Assembly (NCBI RefSeq): GCF_001578775.1
Contig: NZ_KQ969062.1
Coordinates: 198,954 to 262,953, forward strand
Origin: Streptococcus cristatus
GTDB taxonomy: Bacteria > Bacillota > Bacilli > Lactobacillales > Streptococcaceae
Reading direction: 5' to 3'
DNA length: 64,000 bases
The notes beneath the pieces were generated by a model. The model did not search any database and was not told the DNA's origin. It was given only the letters and a program-made list of their open reading frames with translations. A program made the position numbers and the translations under genes. This document shows, in pieces, positions 1-9,080 of this stretch (positions are counted from its first letter, which is position 1; each line of letters starts with the position of its first letter).

Positions 1-1605
1 CTGGATCATTTCTTTGAGCGGAGTGATTTGACAGAGAGCCTCAAGGGAGTCTATGATATCGAGCGGCTGGCTAGTCGGGTGTCTTTTGGCAAGACTAATC
101 CTAAAGATTTACTGCAGCTGGCAGCAACATTGGGCAATGTGCCTCAGATTAAAGCTATCCTGCAAGGAATTGGCAGTCCGCATCTAGCTCGTTTGATTGG
201 GGGCTTGGATCCTATTCCAGAGTTGGCGGGCTTGATTAGCTCGGCCATTTCGCCAGATGCACCTCATATCATCACCGAGGGCAATATCATTCGGACAGGC
301 TTTGATGAGACCTTGGATCAGTATCGGCTTGTGCTGAGGGAGGGGACCGGATGGATTGCGGAGCTGGAAGCCAAAGAACGTGCCAACAGCGGCATCAGCA
401 ATCTAAAGATTGATTACAACAAAAAAGATGGTTACTATTTCCACGTGACCAATTCCCAGCTGGCTCATGTGCCTGGTCATTTCTTCCGCAAGGCGACCCT
501 GAAAAATTCTGAGCGTTTCGGAACGGAGGAGCTGGCCCGGATTGAGGGAGAGATGCTGGAGGCGCGTGAAAAATCTGCCAATTTGGAATACGAAATTTTC
601 ATGCGGATTCGCGAGGAAGCTGGCAAATATATCCAGCGCTTGCAGGCCTTGGCACAAACGCTAGCAGCTGTAGATGTACTGCAGAGCTTTGCTGCGGTGG
701 CTGAACAGCAGCACTTGGTGCGCCCTGTCTTTACTGGGGAGCGCTGTCTGCAGATTGAAAAAGGCCGCCATCCTGTTGTCGAAAAGGTCATGGGAGCTCA
801 AAGCTACATTCCAAATAGTATTCTGCTGGACCAGGAAACGGACATCCAGCTGATTACTGGGCCGAATATGAGCGGGAAATCGACTTATATGCGCCAGCTG
901 GCTATCATCGTCATTATGGCACAGATGGGATCTTATGTGCCCGCTCAGTCTGCCAGTCTGCCGCTATTCGATGCGATTTTCACTCGCATCGGTGCAGCGG
1001 ATGACCTGGTGTCTGGCCAGTCCACCTTTATGGTGGAGATGATGGAGGCCAATCGGGCCATTCGGCAGGCCAGCGAGCGTTCGCTCATTCTCTTTGATGA
1101 GCTGGGCCGTGGGACGGCGACTTATGATGGGATGGCGCTGGCTCAGGCTATTATCGAGCACATTCATCACTATACTGGAGCCAAGACCCTCTTTGCCACC
1201 CACTATCATGAGCTGACAGCCTTAGAGGATAGCTTGGAGCATTTGGAAAATGTTCATGTGGCAACCTTGGAGAAGGACGGACAGGTGACTTTCCTGCATA
1301 AGATTGAGCCAGGTCCGGCTGACAAGTCCTACGGAATCCATGTGGCGAAAATTGCCGGACTTCCTGAGAAATTACTGGAGCGGGCGGACAGCATTTTGAG
1401 TCATTTGGAAAGTCAGGATACAGGACTAGGCTCAGAACTCCCTGATAGAAGCCTACAAAAGCAGCCACAAGTCGCAGAGCAGATGTCTCTTTTCGCAGAA
1501 GGATCGGAAAATCCAGTCCTGAATGAACTACGAGACTTGGACATCTACAATATGACTCCCCTGGAAGTCATGGCAGCGGTGGCTGAAATCAAGAAGAAGT
1601 TGTAA
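1..1605 (+). CDS. mutS: DNA mismatch recognition protein MutS (3' part; start lies before the window)
   Basis: The frame is open from base 1 and codes for 534 residues of the C-terminal part; full-length MutS is roughly 840-850 residues, so about 300 N-terminal residues are outside the window. Visible are the lever/clamp region and the ABC-type ATPase: Walker [10 protein letters not shown] at visible residues 287-295, Walker [12 protein letters not shown] at about 362-372, and the conserved ATHYHEL segment after it. MutS binds mismatches and, with MutL, starts post-replicative repair. mutL follows at 2744 on the same strand, separated by a convergent regulator pair on the other strand, so the two are probably not one transcript here. 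Confidence 0.97.
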   Translation: MDHFFERSDLTESLKGVYDIERLASRVSFGKTNPKDLLQLAATLGNVPQIKAILQGIGSPHLARLIGGLDPIPELAGLISSAISPDAPHIITEGNIIRTGFDETLDQYRLVLREGTGWIAELEAKERANSGISNLKIDYNKKDGYYFHVTNSQLAHVPGHFFRKATLKNSERFGTEELARIEGEMLEAREKSANLEYEIFMRIREEAGKYIQRLQALAQTLAAVDVLQSFAAVAEQQHLVRPVFTGERCLQIEKGRHPVVEKVMGAQSYIPNSILLDQETDIQLITGPNMSGKSTYMRQLAIIVIMAQMGSYVPAQSASLPLFDAIFTRIGAADDLVSGQSTFMVEMMEANRAIRQASERSLILFDELGRGTATYDGMALAQAIIEHIHHYTGAKTLFATHYHELTALEDSLEHLENVHVATLEKDGQVTFLHKIEPGPADKSYGIHVAKIAGLPEKLLERADSILSHLESQDTGLGSELPDRSLQKQPQVAEQMSLFAEGSENPVLNELRDLDIYNMTPLEVMAAVAEIKKKL

Positions 1606-1606
1606 A

Positions 1607-1652
1607 AACAAAGAACAGACTTGTGAAATTAACAAGTCTACTCTTTTTGTTT
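1607..1652. terminator. Probable bidirectional terminator between mutS and the DUF3021 gene
   Basis: AGACTTGT (1617-1624) pairs with ACAAGTCT (1632-1639). Outside it lie an A-rich left arm and a CTTTTTGTTT right arm, so it can act in both directions for two convergent genes. Confidence 0.75.
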
Positions 1653-1653
1653 C

Positions 1654-2124
1654 TCAAGATTCGCTAGACAAACCGCTATTGATTTTTTGAATGTTGCGGT
1701 AAGTGCGGTAGTAGATGGCACCTGAAATGATTAGATAGATGAGAGTGAATTCCCCGACGGCAGTCAGTGTCAGGCTGAGTATTTTTTCTCTTGGGAAGAA
1801 TCCGGCTAGGTTGGCCAAAAGTGCAAAGGTCAGAATCATCACGCCATAGTGGCTGATGATGGAGCGCAGGATGCTCCAGTCTTTTTGGAAGAAGCTTCCA
1901 CTCCATCTGAAAACAGCTCCCATGATAAACCAGATAAGCATGCAGTAGAGCATGATGAGGGAAACATGGACATGCTGGCTTAAGAAGAAGTGGCCGATAG
2001 GCGAGCGAGGATGAAGCGGTAGATAAGCTGGATTGTAAAAATAAGAAACAATCATGGAGAAGAAGAGACCGATGAAAATCCCTCCAATCCCTCCGAAAAA
2101 GAGTTCTTTAAGACGACTTTTCAT
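1654..2124 (-). CDS. DUF3021 family membrane protein (partner of LytTR regulator)
   Basis: 156 residues with about four hydrophobic segments (near residues 12-32, 52-72, 90-112 and 118-140) and little else: a polytopic membrane protein of the DUF3021 type. Its ATG overlaps the stop of the upstream LytTR gene by four bases (ATGA), so the two are translationally coupled. In S. mutans the HdrR/HdrM and BrsR/BrsM pairs have the same architecture, with the membrane protein restraining the LytTR activator. By analogy this protein probably inhibits its partner, which is inference. The signal sensed is unknown. Confidence 0.8.
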   Translation of the reverse strand: MKSRLKELFFGGIGGIFIGLFFSMIVSYFYNPAYLPLHPRSPIGHFFLSQHVHVSLIMLYCMLIWFIMGAVFRWSGSFFQKDWSILRSIISHYGVMILTFALLANLAGFFPREKILSLTLTAVGEFTLIYLIISGAIYYRTYRNIQKINSGLSSES

Positions 2125-2561
2125 AATTGCAACCTTTCTTTAATGGATTTGAGATAACGGCGGGACGAGTAAGTCTGGTCGCCGTTTTTCAGAAATATTT
2201 GAATCAGACCATTTGGAGTCAGCTTGAGGTGGCTGATTTGCCGGCTGTTGATAATCTCCGACTGAGAAATCTGCAGGAAATATTCCGGTAGGACCTGCAG
2301 CAATTGATAAAGAGCTTGTTGAGCTCGATAGCTGTCTTTTGCCGTTCGGACCCGAACCTGACGATTTTCTGTATAGAGTCGGTGAATTTCCTTAGCATCC
2401 AGCAGATAGATTTCGTCCTCTTTCTTGACATGAATCTTGTCCTCTTTGCCTAGATGTTGAGCAAAGTGGACCAATTCCTGAATGCTTTCTGTCATGAGGC
2501 GAGCCTCAATGCTGACGGAGTCTTCGGTGACTTGAGAATCGATTTTTAGCTTAACTTTCAT
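2121..2561 (-). CDS. LytTR-family DNA-binding transcriptional regulator
   Basis: 146 residues. A LytTR DNA-binding domain fills about residues 45-145, ending in the typical SRRYLKSIKERL segment. There is no receiver domain, so it is not a phosphorelay response regulator of the AgrA/ComE kind. The start is supported by an AAAGGAGGAAG ribosome site. It forms a two-gene operon with the DUF3021 membrane protein. Two 11-bp direct repeats one 21-bp step apart lie upstream of a plausible promoter (TTGTTT-17-TTTAAT on this strand), which fits autoactivation. Membership in the LytTR regulatory systems (HdrRM/BrsRM type) is inferred from size and pairing. Confidence 0.88.
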   Translation of the reverse strand: MKVKLKIDSQVTEDSVSIEARLMTESIQELVHFAQHLGKEDKIHVKKEDEIYLLDAKEIHRLYTENRQVRVRTAKDSYRAQQALYQLLQVLPEYFLQISQSEIINSRQISHLKLTPNGLIQIFLKNGDQTYSSRRYLKSIKERLQL

Positions 2562-2617
2562 AACTTCCTCCTTTCACCTTTATTAAACCGCAACTTAGCA
2601 GCGAAAACAAGCCCTTT

Positions 2618-2649
2618 TGTCTATGTGGCAGCTATTTGTGTCTATCTGG
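2618..2649 (-). promoter_or_regulatory. Candidate LytTR operator: 21-bp-phased direct repeats
   Basis: On the + strand TGTCTATGTGG (2618-2628) and TGTCTATCTGG (2639-2649) match at 10 of 11 positions and start 21 bp apart, two helical turns. They lie just upstream of the likely -35 of the LytTR operon. LytTR proteins are known to bind paired direct repeats with this phasing. Confidence 0.6.
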
Positions 2650-2706
2650 TTTGCCTTGCGGGCAGAATGGTCAAGACAAGGCTGCCCTCTGCTAGAGGGC
2701 CCAATG

Positions 2707-2715
2707 TGTTATAAT
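2707..2715 (+). promoter_or_regulatory. Extended -10 promoter of mutL
   Basis: TGTTATAAT is an extended -10 (TGn-TATAAT). No good -35 is seen 17 bp upstream. It lies 28 bp before the mutL ATG. Confidence 0.6.
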
Positions 2716-2743
2716 AGATAGCAGAACAAATACGGAGAAAAAG

Positions 2744-4687
2744 ATGTCAAAAATTATCGAACTTCCAGAAATTCTAGCCAATCAGATTGCGGCTGGTGAG
2801 GTCATTGAGCGGCCTAGCAGCGTGGTCAAGGAGCTAGTGGAAAATTCAATTGATGCGGGTGCCAGCCAGATTACTATCGAAATCGAGGAGGCCGGACTCA
2901 AGAGCATACAGGTGACGGATAATGGCGAGGGCATAGACCACGAAGATGTCCCTCTGGCTCTTCGTCGCCATGCTACCAGTAAAATCAAGAAACAGGCGGA
3001 TCTCTTTCGGATTCGGACGCTGGGTTTCCGTGGCGAGGCCATTCCTTCCATTGCTTCTGTCTCGCGTTTTACCATTGAAACAGCGACCGAATCTGGTCAG
3101 CACGGGACTTTGCTGGTTGCCCAAGGCGGTGAGATAGAAGAGCATGAGCCTACCAGCAGTCCGGTAGGAACGAAAATCAAGATAGAAGATCTCTTCTTTA
3201 ATACTCCAGCCCGGCTCAAGTATATGAAGAGCCAGCAGGCTGAGCTGTCCCATATCGTTGATGTGATTAATCGGCTTAGTCTGGCCCATCCGGAAGTGGC
3301 TTTCACCCTTATCAGTGACGGCCGCGAAATGACACGGACTGCCGGCAGTGGTAATCTGCGTCAGGCTATTGCGGGCATCTATGGTTTGGCAACAGCCAAG
3401 AAAATGGTAGAAATCTCTGCATCGGATTTGGATTTTGAAGTGAGTGGCTATGTCAGCCTGCCTGAGTTGACTCGTGCGAACCGCAATTATATTACGATTC
3501 TCATCAATGGCCGCTACATTAAGAATTTCCTACTCAATCGTGCTATTTTGGACGGCTACGGCAGCAAGCTGATGGTAGGCCGCTTTCCACTCGCGGTCAT
3601 CAATATTCAGATTGATCCCTATCTGGCCGATGTCAATGTCCATCCGACCAAGCAAGAGGTGCGTATTTCTAAAGAGCGCGAACTCATGGCCTTGATTTCG
3701 CAAGCCATTGCGACCAGTCTCAAGGAGCAGGACCTTATCCCAGATGCTTTGGAAAATCTAGCCAAATCAACTGTTAAGCGTGCGACTAAGCCCGAACAGA
3801 CTAGTCTTCCGCTGAAAGAAAATCGCCTCTACTACGATAAAGAGCAGAATGACTTCTTCCTCAAGCCACAGGTGGCAGAGCAGCAGTTATCTTTCGAAGA
3901 AACAGCGGAGCCTGTTCATGAAGCGACAGATGAAAAAGCAGAACCGCAACCGACTTCGGTCAAATTTGCAGAGAGAAAGCCAGTTAGCTATGACCGGCTA
4001 GACCATCCAGAGCTAGACCAGGCCAGTCTGGAGCGGGCTGTGGATAAGTTGGAACAGGAAGAGAAATCAAGCTTCCCAGAGTTAGAATATTTCGGCCAGA
4101 TGCATGGTACCTATCTCTTCGCTCAGGGCAAGGGCGGTCTTTACATTATTGACCAGCATGCTGCCCAAGAGCGAGTCAAGTATGAGTATTATCGGGAGAA
4201 GATTGGAGATGTGGACAATAGCCAGCAGCAGCTCTTGGTGCCCTATATCTTTGAATTTCCAGCGGACGATATGCTGCGAATCAAGCAGCGGATGGAGCTG
4301 CTAGAAGATGCTGGCATCTTTTTAGAAGAGTACGGAGCCAATCAGTTTATCCTCCGCGAGCATCCCATTTGGTTTAAGGAAGAGGAGATTGAGGCTGGCA
4401 TCTATGAGATGTGTGATATGCTTCTCTTGACCAAGGAAGTTTCTATCAAGAAATATCGAGCAGAGTTGGCCATTATGATGAGCTGCAAACGCTCCATCAA
4501 GGCCAATCACAGTCTGGATGACTACTCTGCGCGTGACTTGCTCTTTCAGTTGTCCCAGTGTGATAATCCTTACAACTGCCCACACGGCCGACCGGTCTTG
4601 GTCAATTTTACCAAGTCGGATATGGAAAAAATGTTCCGCCGCATTCAGGAAAATCATACTAGCCTACGGGAGTTGGGGAAATACTAA
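2744..4687 (+). CDS. mutL: DNA mismatch repair protein MutL
   Basis: 647 residues, usual length for Gram-positive MutL. N-terminal GHKL ATPase motifs are clear: [13 protein letters not shown] (residues 10-22), VENSIDAGA (32-40) with the catalytic Glu/Asn, DNGEG near 59 and GFRGEA near 94. The transducer domain runs to about 330, then a charged low-complexity linker (about 345-440), then the C-terminal dimerisation domain (from about 450). MutL couples MutS mismatch recognition to strand removal. The C-terminal region has the CPHGRP segment but no DQHA(x)2E(x)4E metal site of the usual endonuclease form: it reads [13 protein letters not shown], so the nuclease site should be judged by alignment. 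The start has GGAGAAAAAG upstream. Confidence 0.97.
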   Translation: MSKIIELPEILANQIAAGEVIERPSSVVKELVENSIDAGASQITIEIEEAGLKSIQVTDNGEGIDHEDVPLALRRHATSKIKKQADLFRIRTLGFRGEAIPSIASVSRFTIETATESGQHGTLLVAQGGEIEEHEPTSSPVGTKIKIEDLFFNTPARLKYMKSQQAELSHIVDVINRLSLAHPEVAFTLISDGREMTRTAGSGNLRQAIAGIYGLATAKKMVEISASDLDFEVSGYVSLPELTRANRNYITILINGRYIKNFLLNRAILDGYGSKLMVGRFPLAVINIQIDPYLADVNVHPTKQEVRISKERELMALISQAIATSLKEQDLIPDALENLAKSTVKRATKPEQTSLPLKENRLYYDKEQNDFFLKPQVAEQQLSFEETAEPVHEATDEKAEPQPTSVKFAERKPVSYDRLDHPELDQASLERAVDKLEQEEKSSFPELEYFGQMHGTYLFAQGKGGLYIIDQHAAQERVKYEYYREKIGDVDNSQQQLLVPYIFEFPADDMLRIKQRMELLEDAGIFLEEYGANQFILREHPIWFKEEEIEAGIYEMCDMLLLTKEVSIKKYRAELAIMMSCKRSIKANHSLDDYSARDLLFQLSQCDNPYNCPHGRPVLVNFTKSDMEKMFRRIQENHTSLRELGKY

Positions 4688-4701
4688 ACTTTATAGAAGA
4701 T

Positions 4702-4736
4702 AAAACAGCCCTAGTCATGGAACTAGAGCTGTTTTT
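4702..4736. terminator. Bidirectional terminator between mutL and the RDD gene
   Basis: AAAACAGC...GCTGTTTTT with inner CTAG pairing forms a hairpin with A and T tracts on both sides. The stop codon of the convergent RDD gene (4723) lies inside it. Confidence 0.8.
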
Positions 4737-5277
4737 GATATTTGAGCTGAACTTGTGTCCCAGCAAGTAAATCAGCTGGATGGCGTTTGTCCTTGCGAAG
4801 CAGTCCCATCAGCAGAAAGGTCAAGAAGAGAATACCTGCTGAAGTTGACAAGAAAATTGACAGAGCATCTGCTTGATAAGCACTACGGATAGCTCCCATA
4901 TGCCCCAGCTGCCAAGGGAAAAACTTGATAGCAGAGCGCAAAAGGCTGTAGGAAAGGCTCTTATGTTTGTAAACCAACTGTAAACCTGCCCAATGCTTGC
5001 CAAAACTTCCTTTTCTATAGTCTAACCAAGCAAAGATGATAGTTAGAGGCAGGACGGAGTTAGAAAAAGCCAGAAGCTGGCTCTGGGCTTCAGTGAATGC
5101 AGGAATGTTTCCTAGAACCAGATTGTAAAAGCCCATAGCTAGTAAAAAAAGAGCAATGAGGTAGCCCGAGATGAAGAGCCAGTCTCCAATCAGCTCTTTC
5201 AGACGAGTTTGGATAGGTATGGGATTGTCAGTTTTTAGTTTCACCTTTAGCGTCTTCTTTCTCAGAATCCTCATCAA
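4723..5277 (-). CDS. RDD family membrane protein
   Basis: Up to 184 residues with about four transmembrane segments. The RDD-like signature is in the central part ([20 protein letters not shown]) and the C-terminal part ([16 protein letters not shown]). It overlaps the end of the upstream XRE regulator gene by 50 bp if the first ATG is used. An in-frame GTG near 5244 would shorten the overlap, so the start is uncertain. The function of RDD proteins is poorly defined; some act in ion or solute transport. The tight coupling to an XRE regulator with its own membrane segments suggests the two work together. Confidence 0.75.
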   Translation of the reverse strand: MMRILRKKTLKVKLKTDNPIPIQTRLKELIGDWLFISGYLIALFLLAMGFYNLVLGNIPAFTEAQSQLLAFSNSVLPLTIIFAWLDYRKGSFGKHWAGLQLVYKHKSLSYSLLRSAIKFFPWQLGHMGAIRSAYQADALSIFLSTSAGILFLTFLLMGLLRKDKRHPADLLAGTQVQLKYQKQL

Positions 5278-5734
5278 GTCCGATAACCTTGTCCAGATAT
5301 TTTTTCTTAATCTTTAACGCCTTGTTAATAGCTACTGCTGATGCGATCAAGAGGAAAAAGCTCAACCAGACCAGAGCAGTAAATTTTGCTGGAAAGATAG
5401 AACCTGCGGAAAAGAGATAAATAGCCAAGGCTGATACAAGAATATACAAAATATGCCAGAAGCCATAAGATTTTACTTGCTTATAGTAGCGGTCTTTTTC
5501 GTCTTCTGAGAGGATGGGTTTTATTTCCGGCTTGTCACTTTCTTCTAAAAGTAGATAATCTGTCGTCACCTGAAAAATCTTGCTCAGCTCTACAATTTTT
5601 TCCAGCTCTGGCAGCGCTTGGCCAGACTCCCACTTGGAAATGCTCTGACGAGAGACATTGATTTGTTCAGCTAGCTTTTCTTGTGACCAGCCTTTTTCTT
5701 TTCTTAGTTCAAATAATTTATCAGCTAGTTTCAT
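5228..5734 (-). CDS. XRE-family regulator with C-terminal membrane segments
   Basis: 168 residues. Residues 1-60 form a classical helix-turn-helix ([32 protein letters not shown]). Two hydrophobic segments follow at about 91-111 and 115-135, and the tail is charged. Such membrane-tethered XRE proteins usually control a neighbouring membrane or transport gene. Here the overlapping downstream RDD gene is the natural partner. The target and signal are unknown. Confidence 0.85.
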   Translation of the reverse strand: MKLADKLFELRKEKGWSQEKLAEQINVSRQSISKWESGQALPELEKIVELSKIFQVTTDYLLLEESDKPEIKPILSEDEKDRYYKQVKSYGFWHILYILVSALAIYLFSAGSIFPAKFTALVWLSFFLLIASAVAINKALKIKKKYLDKVIGLDEDSEKEDAKGETKN

Positions 5735-5860
5735 CGTGACAGCCCCCTTTTCTTTGCTAACTCTATCCTAACAGCTTTTCCTTATCTTGAGAATACAGCT
5801 TCCTGTACATTTTGTCAACCAATCGTTGCACTTCTGTTTGCAGTTTCCAGACAGAAAATA

Positions 5861-5869
5861 TGATATACT
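5861..5869 (+). promoter_or_regulatory. Extended -10 promoter of ruvA
   Basis: TGATATACT: TGn plus TATACT, 34 bp before the ruvA ATG. The -35 is weak. Confidence 0.55.
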
Positions 5870-5903
5870 AGATAGGCAAAATGATACAAAAGGAAGGAAG
5901 ATT

Positions 5904-6494
5904 ATGTACGAATATTTTAAAGGAATCATCAGTAAAATTACAGCCAAGTACATTGTATTGGAAGTCAACTCTATTGGCTATATTCTTCATGTGGCTAATC
6001 CTTATGCTTACTCAGGTCTGGTCAATCAAGAAACTCGAATTTATGTGCATCAGGTTGTCCGTGAGGATGCGCAGCTGCTTTATGGCTTTCGCTCAGAGGA
6101 GGAGAAGCAACTCTTTCTCAGCTTGATTTCAGTCTCAGGTATTGGCCCAGTGTCTGCCTTGGCTATTATTGCGGCAGATGATAATGCTGGCTTGGTGCAA
6201 GCCATTGAGCAAAAAAACATCACCTACCTAACCAAATTTCCTAAGATTGGTAAGAAAACGGCCCAGCAGATGGTGCTGGACTTGGAAGGCAAGGTGGTGG
6301 CGGCGGATGGTCCGGCAGAAAGTAAGGCGCCCGTCCAGACTGTGGATAATCAGGAGCTAGAAGAAGCCATGGAAGCCATGTTGGCTCTGGGCTACAAAGC
6401 TGCTGAGCTCAAGAAAATCAAGAAATTCTTTGAAGGAACGACGGATACAGCTGAAAACTATATCAAGTCTGCTCTCAAGATGTTAGTGAAATAG
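5904..6494 (+). CDS. ruvA: Holliday junction branch migration complex subunit RuvA
   Basis: 196 residues from the ATG at 5904, chosen because AAGGAAGGAAG precedes it and the product then starts [12 protein letters not shown], as RuvA proteins do. An in-frame open stretch reaches back to 5787 but overlaps the promoter. Domain I (OB fold) is residues 1-62, domain II with two helix-hairpin-helix motifs ([28 protein letters not shown]) about 64-140, and domain III, which contacts RuvB, about 150-196. RuvA holds the four-way junction while RuvB drives branch migration. ruvB is not adjacent. tag follows after 9 bp. Confidence 0.96.
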   Translation: MYEYFKGIISKITAKYIVLEVNSIGYILHVANPYAYSGLVNQETRIYVHQVVREDAQLLYGFRSEEEKQLFLSLISVSGIGPVSALAIIAADDNAGLVQAIEQKNITYLTKFPKIGKKTAQQMVLDLEGKVVAADGPAESKAPVQTVDNQELEEAMEAMLALGYKAAELKKIKKFFEGTTDTAENYIKSALKMLVK

Positions 6495-6503
6495 GAGAAA
6501 GTT

Positions 6504-7058
6504 ATGACTAAACGCTGCGGCTGGGTAAAAATGAACAACCCCCTGTATGTAGCCTATCATGATGATGAGTGGGGTACGCCCCTCCATGATGATCAAAAAT
6601 TATTTGAATTGCTTTGCATGGAGACCTATCAGGCTGGACTTTCTTGGGAGACCATTCTCAATAAACGCCAAGCTTTTCGAGAAGCTTTTCATTTCTATGA
6701 TGCCCAGAAAATTGCTCAGATGACGGATACAGACTTGGATGCTCTTTTGGATAATCCTGATATCGTCCGCAATAAGATGAAGATCTATGCGACCAGAGCG
6801 AATGCCCAAGCTTTTTTGGCTGTTCAAAAGCAGTTTGGCTCTTTTAATGACTATATCTGGTCCTTTGTCGAGTTCAAAACGATTGACAATCAAATTACGA
6901 ACTACAAGGAAGCGCCGACAAAGACAGAGCTTTCAGAAACCATGTCCAAGGCACTGAAAAAGCAAGGCTTCAAATTTGTTGGTCCTGTTTGTATATATTC
7001 ATTTCTAGAAGCCGCTGGTCTTATCAATGACCATGAAAATGATTGTGATTGGAAGTAG
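6504..7058 (+). CDS. tag: DNA-3-methyladenine glycosylase I
   Basis: 184 residues, normal for TagA. It begins TKRCGWVKMNNPLYVAYHD, the family N-terminus, with DDEWG and the active-site region LSWETILNKR (about 46-55). The zinc-binding pairs are Cys5/His18 region and the C-terminal NDHENDCDWK (His and Cys). It excises 3-methyladenine from alkylated DNA. It lies 9 bp after ruvA with GGAGAAAG as ribosome site, so it is cotranscribed with a second repair gene. Confidence 0.95.
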   Translation: MTKRCGWVKMNNPLYVAYHDDEWGTPLHDDQKLFELLCMETYQAGLSWETILNKRQAFREAFHFYDAQKIAQMTDTDLDALLDNPDIVRNKMKIYATRANAQAFLAVQKQFGSFNDYIWSFVEFKTIDNQITNYKEAPTKTELSETMSKALKKQGFKFVGPVCIYSFLEAAGLINDHENDCDWK

Positions 7059-7062
7059 AACA

Positions 7063-7716
7063 ATGAAAACAAGAAAATTTCTCCTCATTTTTATCACCCT
7101 CTATACTATTTTATTTCTAGGTAGAGGCTTGCAGCTGATTAGAATAAATTGGCTAATTTATCCAGTTTATTTCCTTTTATTTATCTTAGGAATCTTAGCT
7201 TATCGTGAAGAATTAAAGGGGCAGTTGGCCTTGATTCTGACTAAGAAGAAGGAATTTCTAAAAACGATCTCTTTATATATGGTCTTCGTTTTCTTCTTGT
7301 CCATGGCCTGCAACCTGCTTTCAGCTTTGATTAAACAGAGTCTGGGCTTGCCGCTACAGGGGCAGAATGATGCCAGTATTCAAGATGCCTTGTTGAAAAA
7401 TCCATTTTTAATCTTGGTTATCGGTTGCTTTATCGGGCCAATCGTTGAAGAGTTTTTCTTCCGCCGCTTTTTCCTAGGCAGTTTCTTGGCAAAATTCTCT
7501 AACTGGCTAGGTATTGTCTTAACAACCATTCTATTTGCCACTCTTCATATGCACAGCTGGGACTTATCAGAATGGGTGACAGCTATTTCCTACATTGCCG
7601 GAGGTCTTCTTCTCTCGCTCCTGTATCTGAGAAAGGACAAGAATATCTGGTATCCAATTGCCCTTCATTGTTGCAACAATATCATTGCTTTTATGATAAC
7701 AATTCTTTTAATGTAG
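7063..7716 (+). CDS. CPBP family intramembrane glutamic endopeptidase
   Basis: 217 residues from the ATG at 7063, preceded by GGAAG. An upstream in-frame ATG at 7027 overlaps tag and has no good ribosome site. Six to seven transmembrane segments. All three family motifs are present: EEFFFR (EExxxR), FATLH (FxxxH) and HCCNN (HxxxN). Relatives (Abi/CaaX/PncO group) cleave substrates in the membrane and in lactic acid bacteria are sometimes bacteriocin self-immunity proteins. No bacteriocin gene is visible nearby, so the substrate is unknown. Confidence 0.88.
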   Translation: MKTRKFLLIFITLYTILFLGRGLQLIRINWLIYPVYFLLFILGILAYREELKGQLALILTKKKEFLKTISLYMVFVFFLSMACNLLSALIKQSLGLPLQGQNDASIQDALLKNPFLILVIGCFIGPIVEEFFFRRFFLGSFLAKFSNWLGIVLTTILFATLHMHSWDLSEWVTAISYIAGGLLLSLLYLRKDKNIWYPIALHCCNNIIAFMITILLM

Positions 7717-7798
7717 TAGTAGAGCGATAAGTAAATAAAGCGAAGTCTAGCGGTTACTTTTTAACTATTTTGAAGATTTATAATAAAGGAAATGAAGG

Positions 7799-8365
7799 AT
7801 GGATAATAGAGCCTTAGTATATTTAGCGGAGAATCGTATCTTGGAGACGGAGCGCCTTCTCCTACGTCCCATGACCATGGATGATTTGTTGGATTATCAT
7901 GAGTATACTTCAGATGGAGAATTATTAAAATATGATTATCCAGAGCACCAAAGCATAGAAGAAAGCCGAGAGAGCCTTGTCTTATATAATTTAAGTGCTC
8001 CTTTGGGCCGCTACGGTATCGAGTTGAAATCTGAAGGCAAATTAATTGGCAATATCTCTCTTCGAATAGATACAGAACAAGAAACGGCGGAAATAGGCTA
8101 TACGGTCAATGCTAACTATCACAGAAAAGGTTACGCAACTGAAGCAGCCTTAGCCTTAAAAGAATTGGCTCAGAACATGCCGAGGGTAAAGATATTTCTT
8201 GCCCACACGACTAAGCCCAATCTTGCTAGTCAAGGAGTTTTAGAAAAAGTTGGGATGACCCTGATGTGGGAAAAGGAGGGATTGAGCCTTCGCGGAGAGC
8301 CAACCATCCGTCTCCGCTATGAAAGTAAGTTAAAGAATGACGAAAAAAAGGCCTATACAAGATAG
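7799..8365 (+). CDS. GNAT family N-acetyltransferase (RimJ/RimL-like)
   Basis: 188 residues. Starts ILETERLLLRPMTMDDLLDY, the usual opening of Acetyltransf_3/RimJ-type enzymes. The acetyl-CoA loop is YHRKGYATEAALAL (about 107-120), followed by AHTTKPNLASQGVLEKVGM. The substrate could be a ribosomal protein N-terminus or a small amine and cannot be read from sequence. It stands alone, with a terminator-like hairpin at its 3' end. Confidence 0.88.
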   Translation: MDNRALVYLAENRILETERLLLRPMTMDDLLDYHEYTSDGELLKYDYPEHQSIEESRESLVLYNLSAPLGRYGIELKSEGKLIGNISLRIDTEQETAEIGYTVNANYHRKGYATEAALALKELAQNMPRVKIFLAHTTKPNLASQGVLEKVGMTLMWEKEGLSLRGEPTIRLRYESKLKNDEKKAYTR

Positions 8366-8382
8366 TTGTCTAAGCCTTTTCT
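8345..8382. terminator. Terminator between the GNAT gene and the convergent XRE gene
   Basis: AAAAAGGC (8346-8353) pairs with GCCTTTT downstream (8374-8380). It overlaps the GNAT stop region. Confidence 0.6.
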
Positions 8383-8399
8383 GTACAGAGTGAATATTA

Positions 8400-8810
8400 T
8401 TACTCTTCCTTTTGCATCCAAATCTTTTCCTTGATAAAGATGCGCAGCTCGTAGAAAAGCATAAAGAGAGTAGAGACGAGGAAGCCTGCCATAAAGATAT
8501 GGTGCAAGTAAGCAAAGACACCAATGTAAACCAAGATGGAAAAAAGGTAGAGGATAACTAAATAATGCCATTTTTTAGCCTTACTGTCTTCGATGACCTT
8601 TTTCTCCAAATGCTCATCCTCCTTAATGAGCTGGTCCAGACTGAGGTCAAACTCCCGACTGATAGCGATGAGATTGCCAATATCAGGGATTCCTTTTCCG
8701 CTTTCCCAGCGGGCAATGGCAGAGCGGGAAACCTTGAGTCTTTCTGCTAAGGCTTCCTGAGTGAGTTGATGATGTTGACGAATGTCTTTGAGAACTTGAG
8801 AGATTTTCAT
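8400..8810 (-). CDS. XRE-family regulator with C-terminal membrane segments
   Basis: 136 residues. N-terminal helix-turn-helix (QEALAERLKVSRSAIARWESGKGIPDIGNLIAIS, about 17-50), a short linker, then two hydrophobic segments (about 83-102 and 104-122) and a charged tail. Same architecture as the regulator at 5228 but shorter and monocistronic. It has a good promoter (TTGGCA-17-TATAAT) and is transcribed away from cinA-recA. Its target is not evident. A TTGACAA/TTGTCAA palindrome in the shared intergenic region is a candidate operator. Confidence 0.85.
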   Translation of the reverse strand: MKISQVLKDIRQHHQLTQEALAERLKVSRSAIARWESGKGIPDIGNLIAISREFDLSLDQLIKEDEHLEKKVIEDSKAKKWHYLVILYLFSILVYIGVFAYLHHIFMAGFLVSTLFMLFYELRIFIKEKIWMQKEE

Positions 8811-8866
8811 GATGATTCCCTTTCTAACGAAATGAATAAATTACTTTTTACGCCCTTTTCATTTTT

Positions 8867-8895
8867 ATTATAAAAAGAAAAGTCTCCTTTGCCAA
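8867..8895 (-). promoter_or_regulatory. Promoter of the XRE gene
   Basis: On the minus strand TTGGCA (8895-8890), 17-bp spacer, TATAAT (8872-8867). Confidence 0.7.
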
Positions 8896-8948
8896 TAGCA
8901 TCTGCCTAACAATCCAGTTATTCTCCATAACAAACAGATTTTCAAAAG

Positions 8949-8989
8949 TTATCCACAGCATGTTGACAACTTTGTCAATCAAGTTGACA
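8949..8989. promoter_or_regulatory. DnaA-box match and TTGACA palindrome between xre and cinA
   Basis: TTATCCACA (8949-8957) is a perfect DnaA box. TTGACAA-CT-TTGTCAA (8963-8978) is a perfect 7-bp dyad, and a further TTGACA half-site starts at 8984. No promoter or gene explains them; their function is unknown. Confidence 0.45.
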
Positions 8990-9055
8990 GCTCTTTTTAT
9001 TTCCTGAAAAGAAAATCACCTTTTTTAAGATTTTTTGTGATAAAATAAAGCCAAT

Positions 9056-9063
9056 TCCGAATA
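9056..9063 (+). promoter_or_regulatory. ComX/SigX box (cin-box) of cinA-recA
   Basis: TCCGAATA preceded by an A/T-rich stretch, 17 bp before the cinA ATG. It matches the streptococcal late-competence consensus TACGAATA at 7 of 8 positions and shares the following GTAAGGT with the comGA box at 43876. Confidence 0.85.
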
Positions 9064-9080
9064 GTAAGGTAGGAGGTTCT

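Noticed and set aside
5907-5914. TACGAATA, a perfect SigX-box sequence
   Set aside because: It is inside ruvA, spanning codons 2-4 of the conserved MYEY start, and no gene starts suitably downstream.
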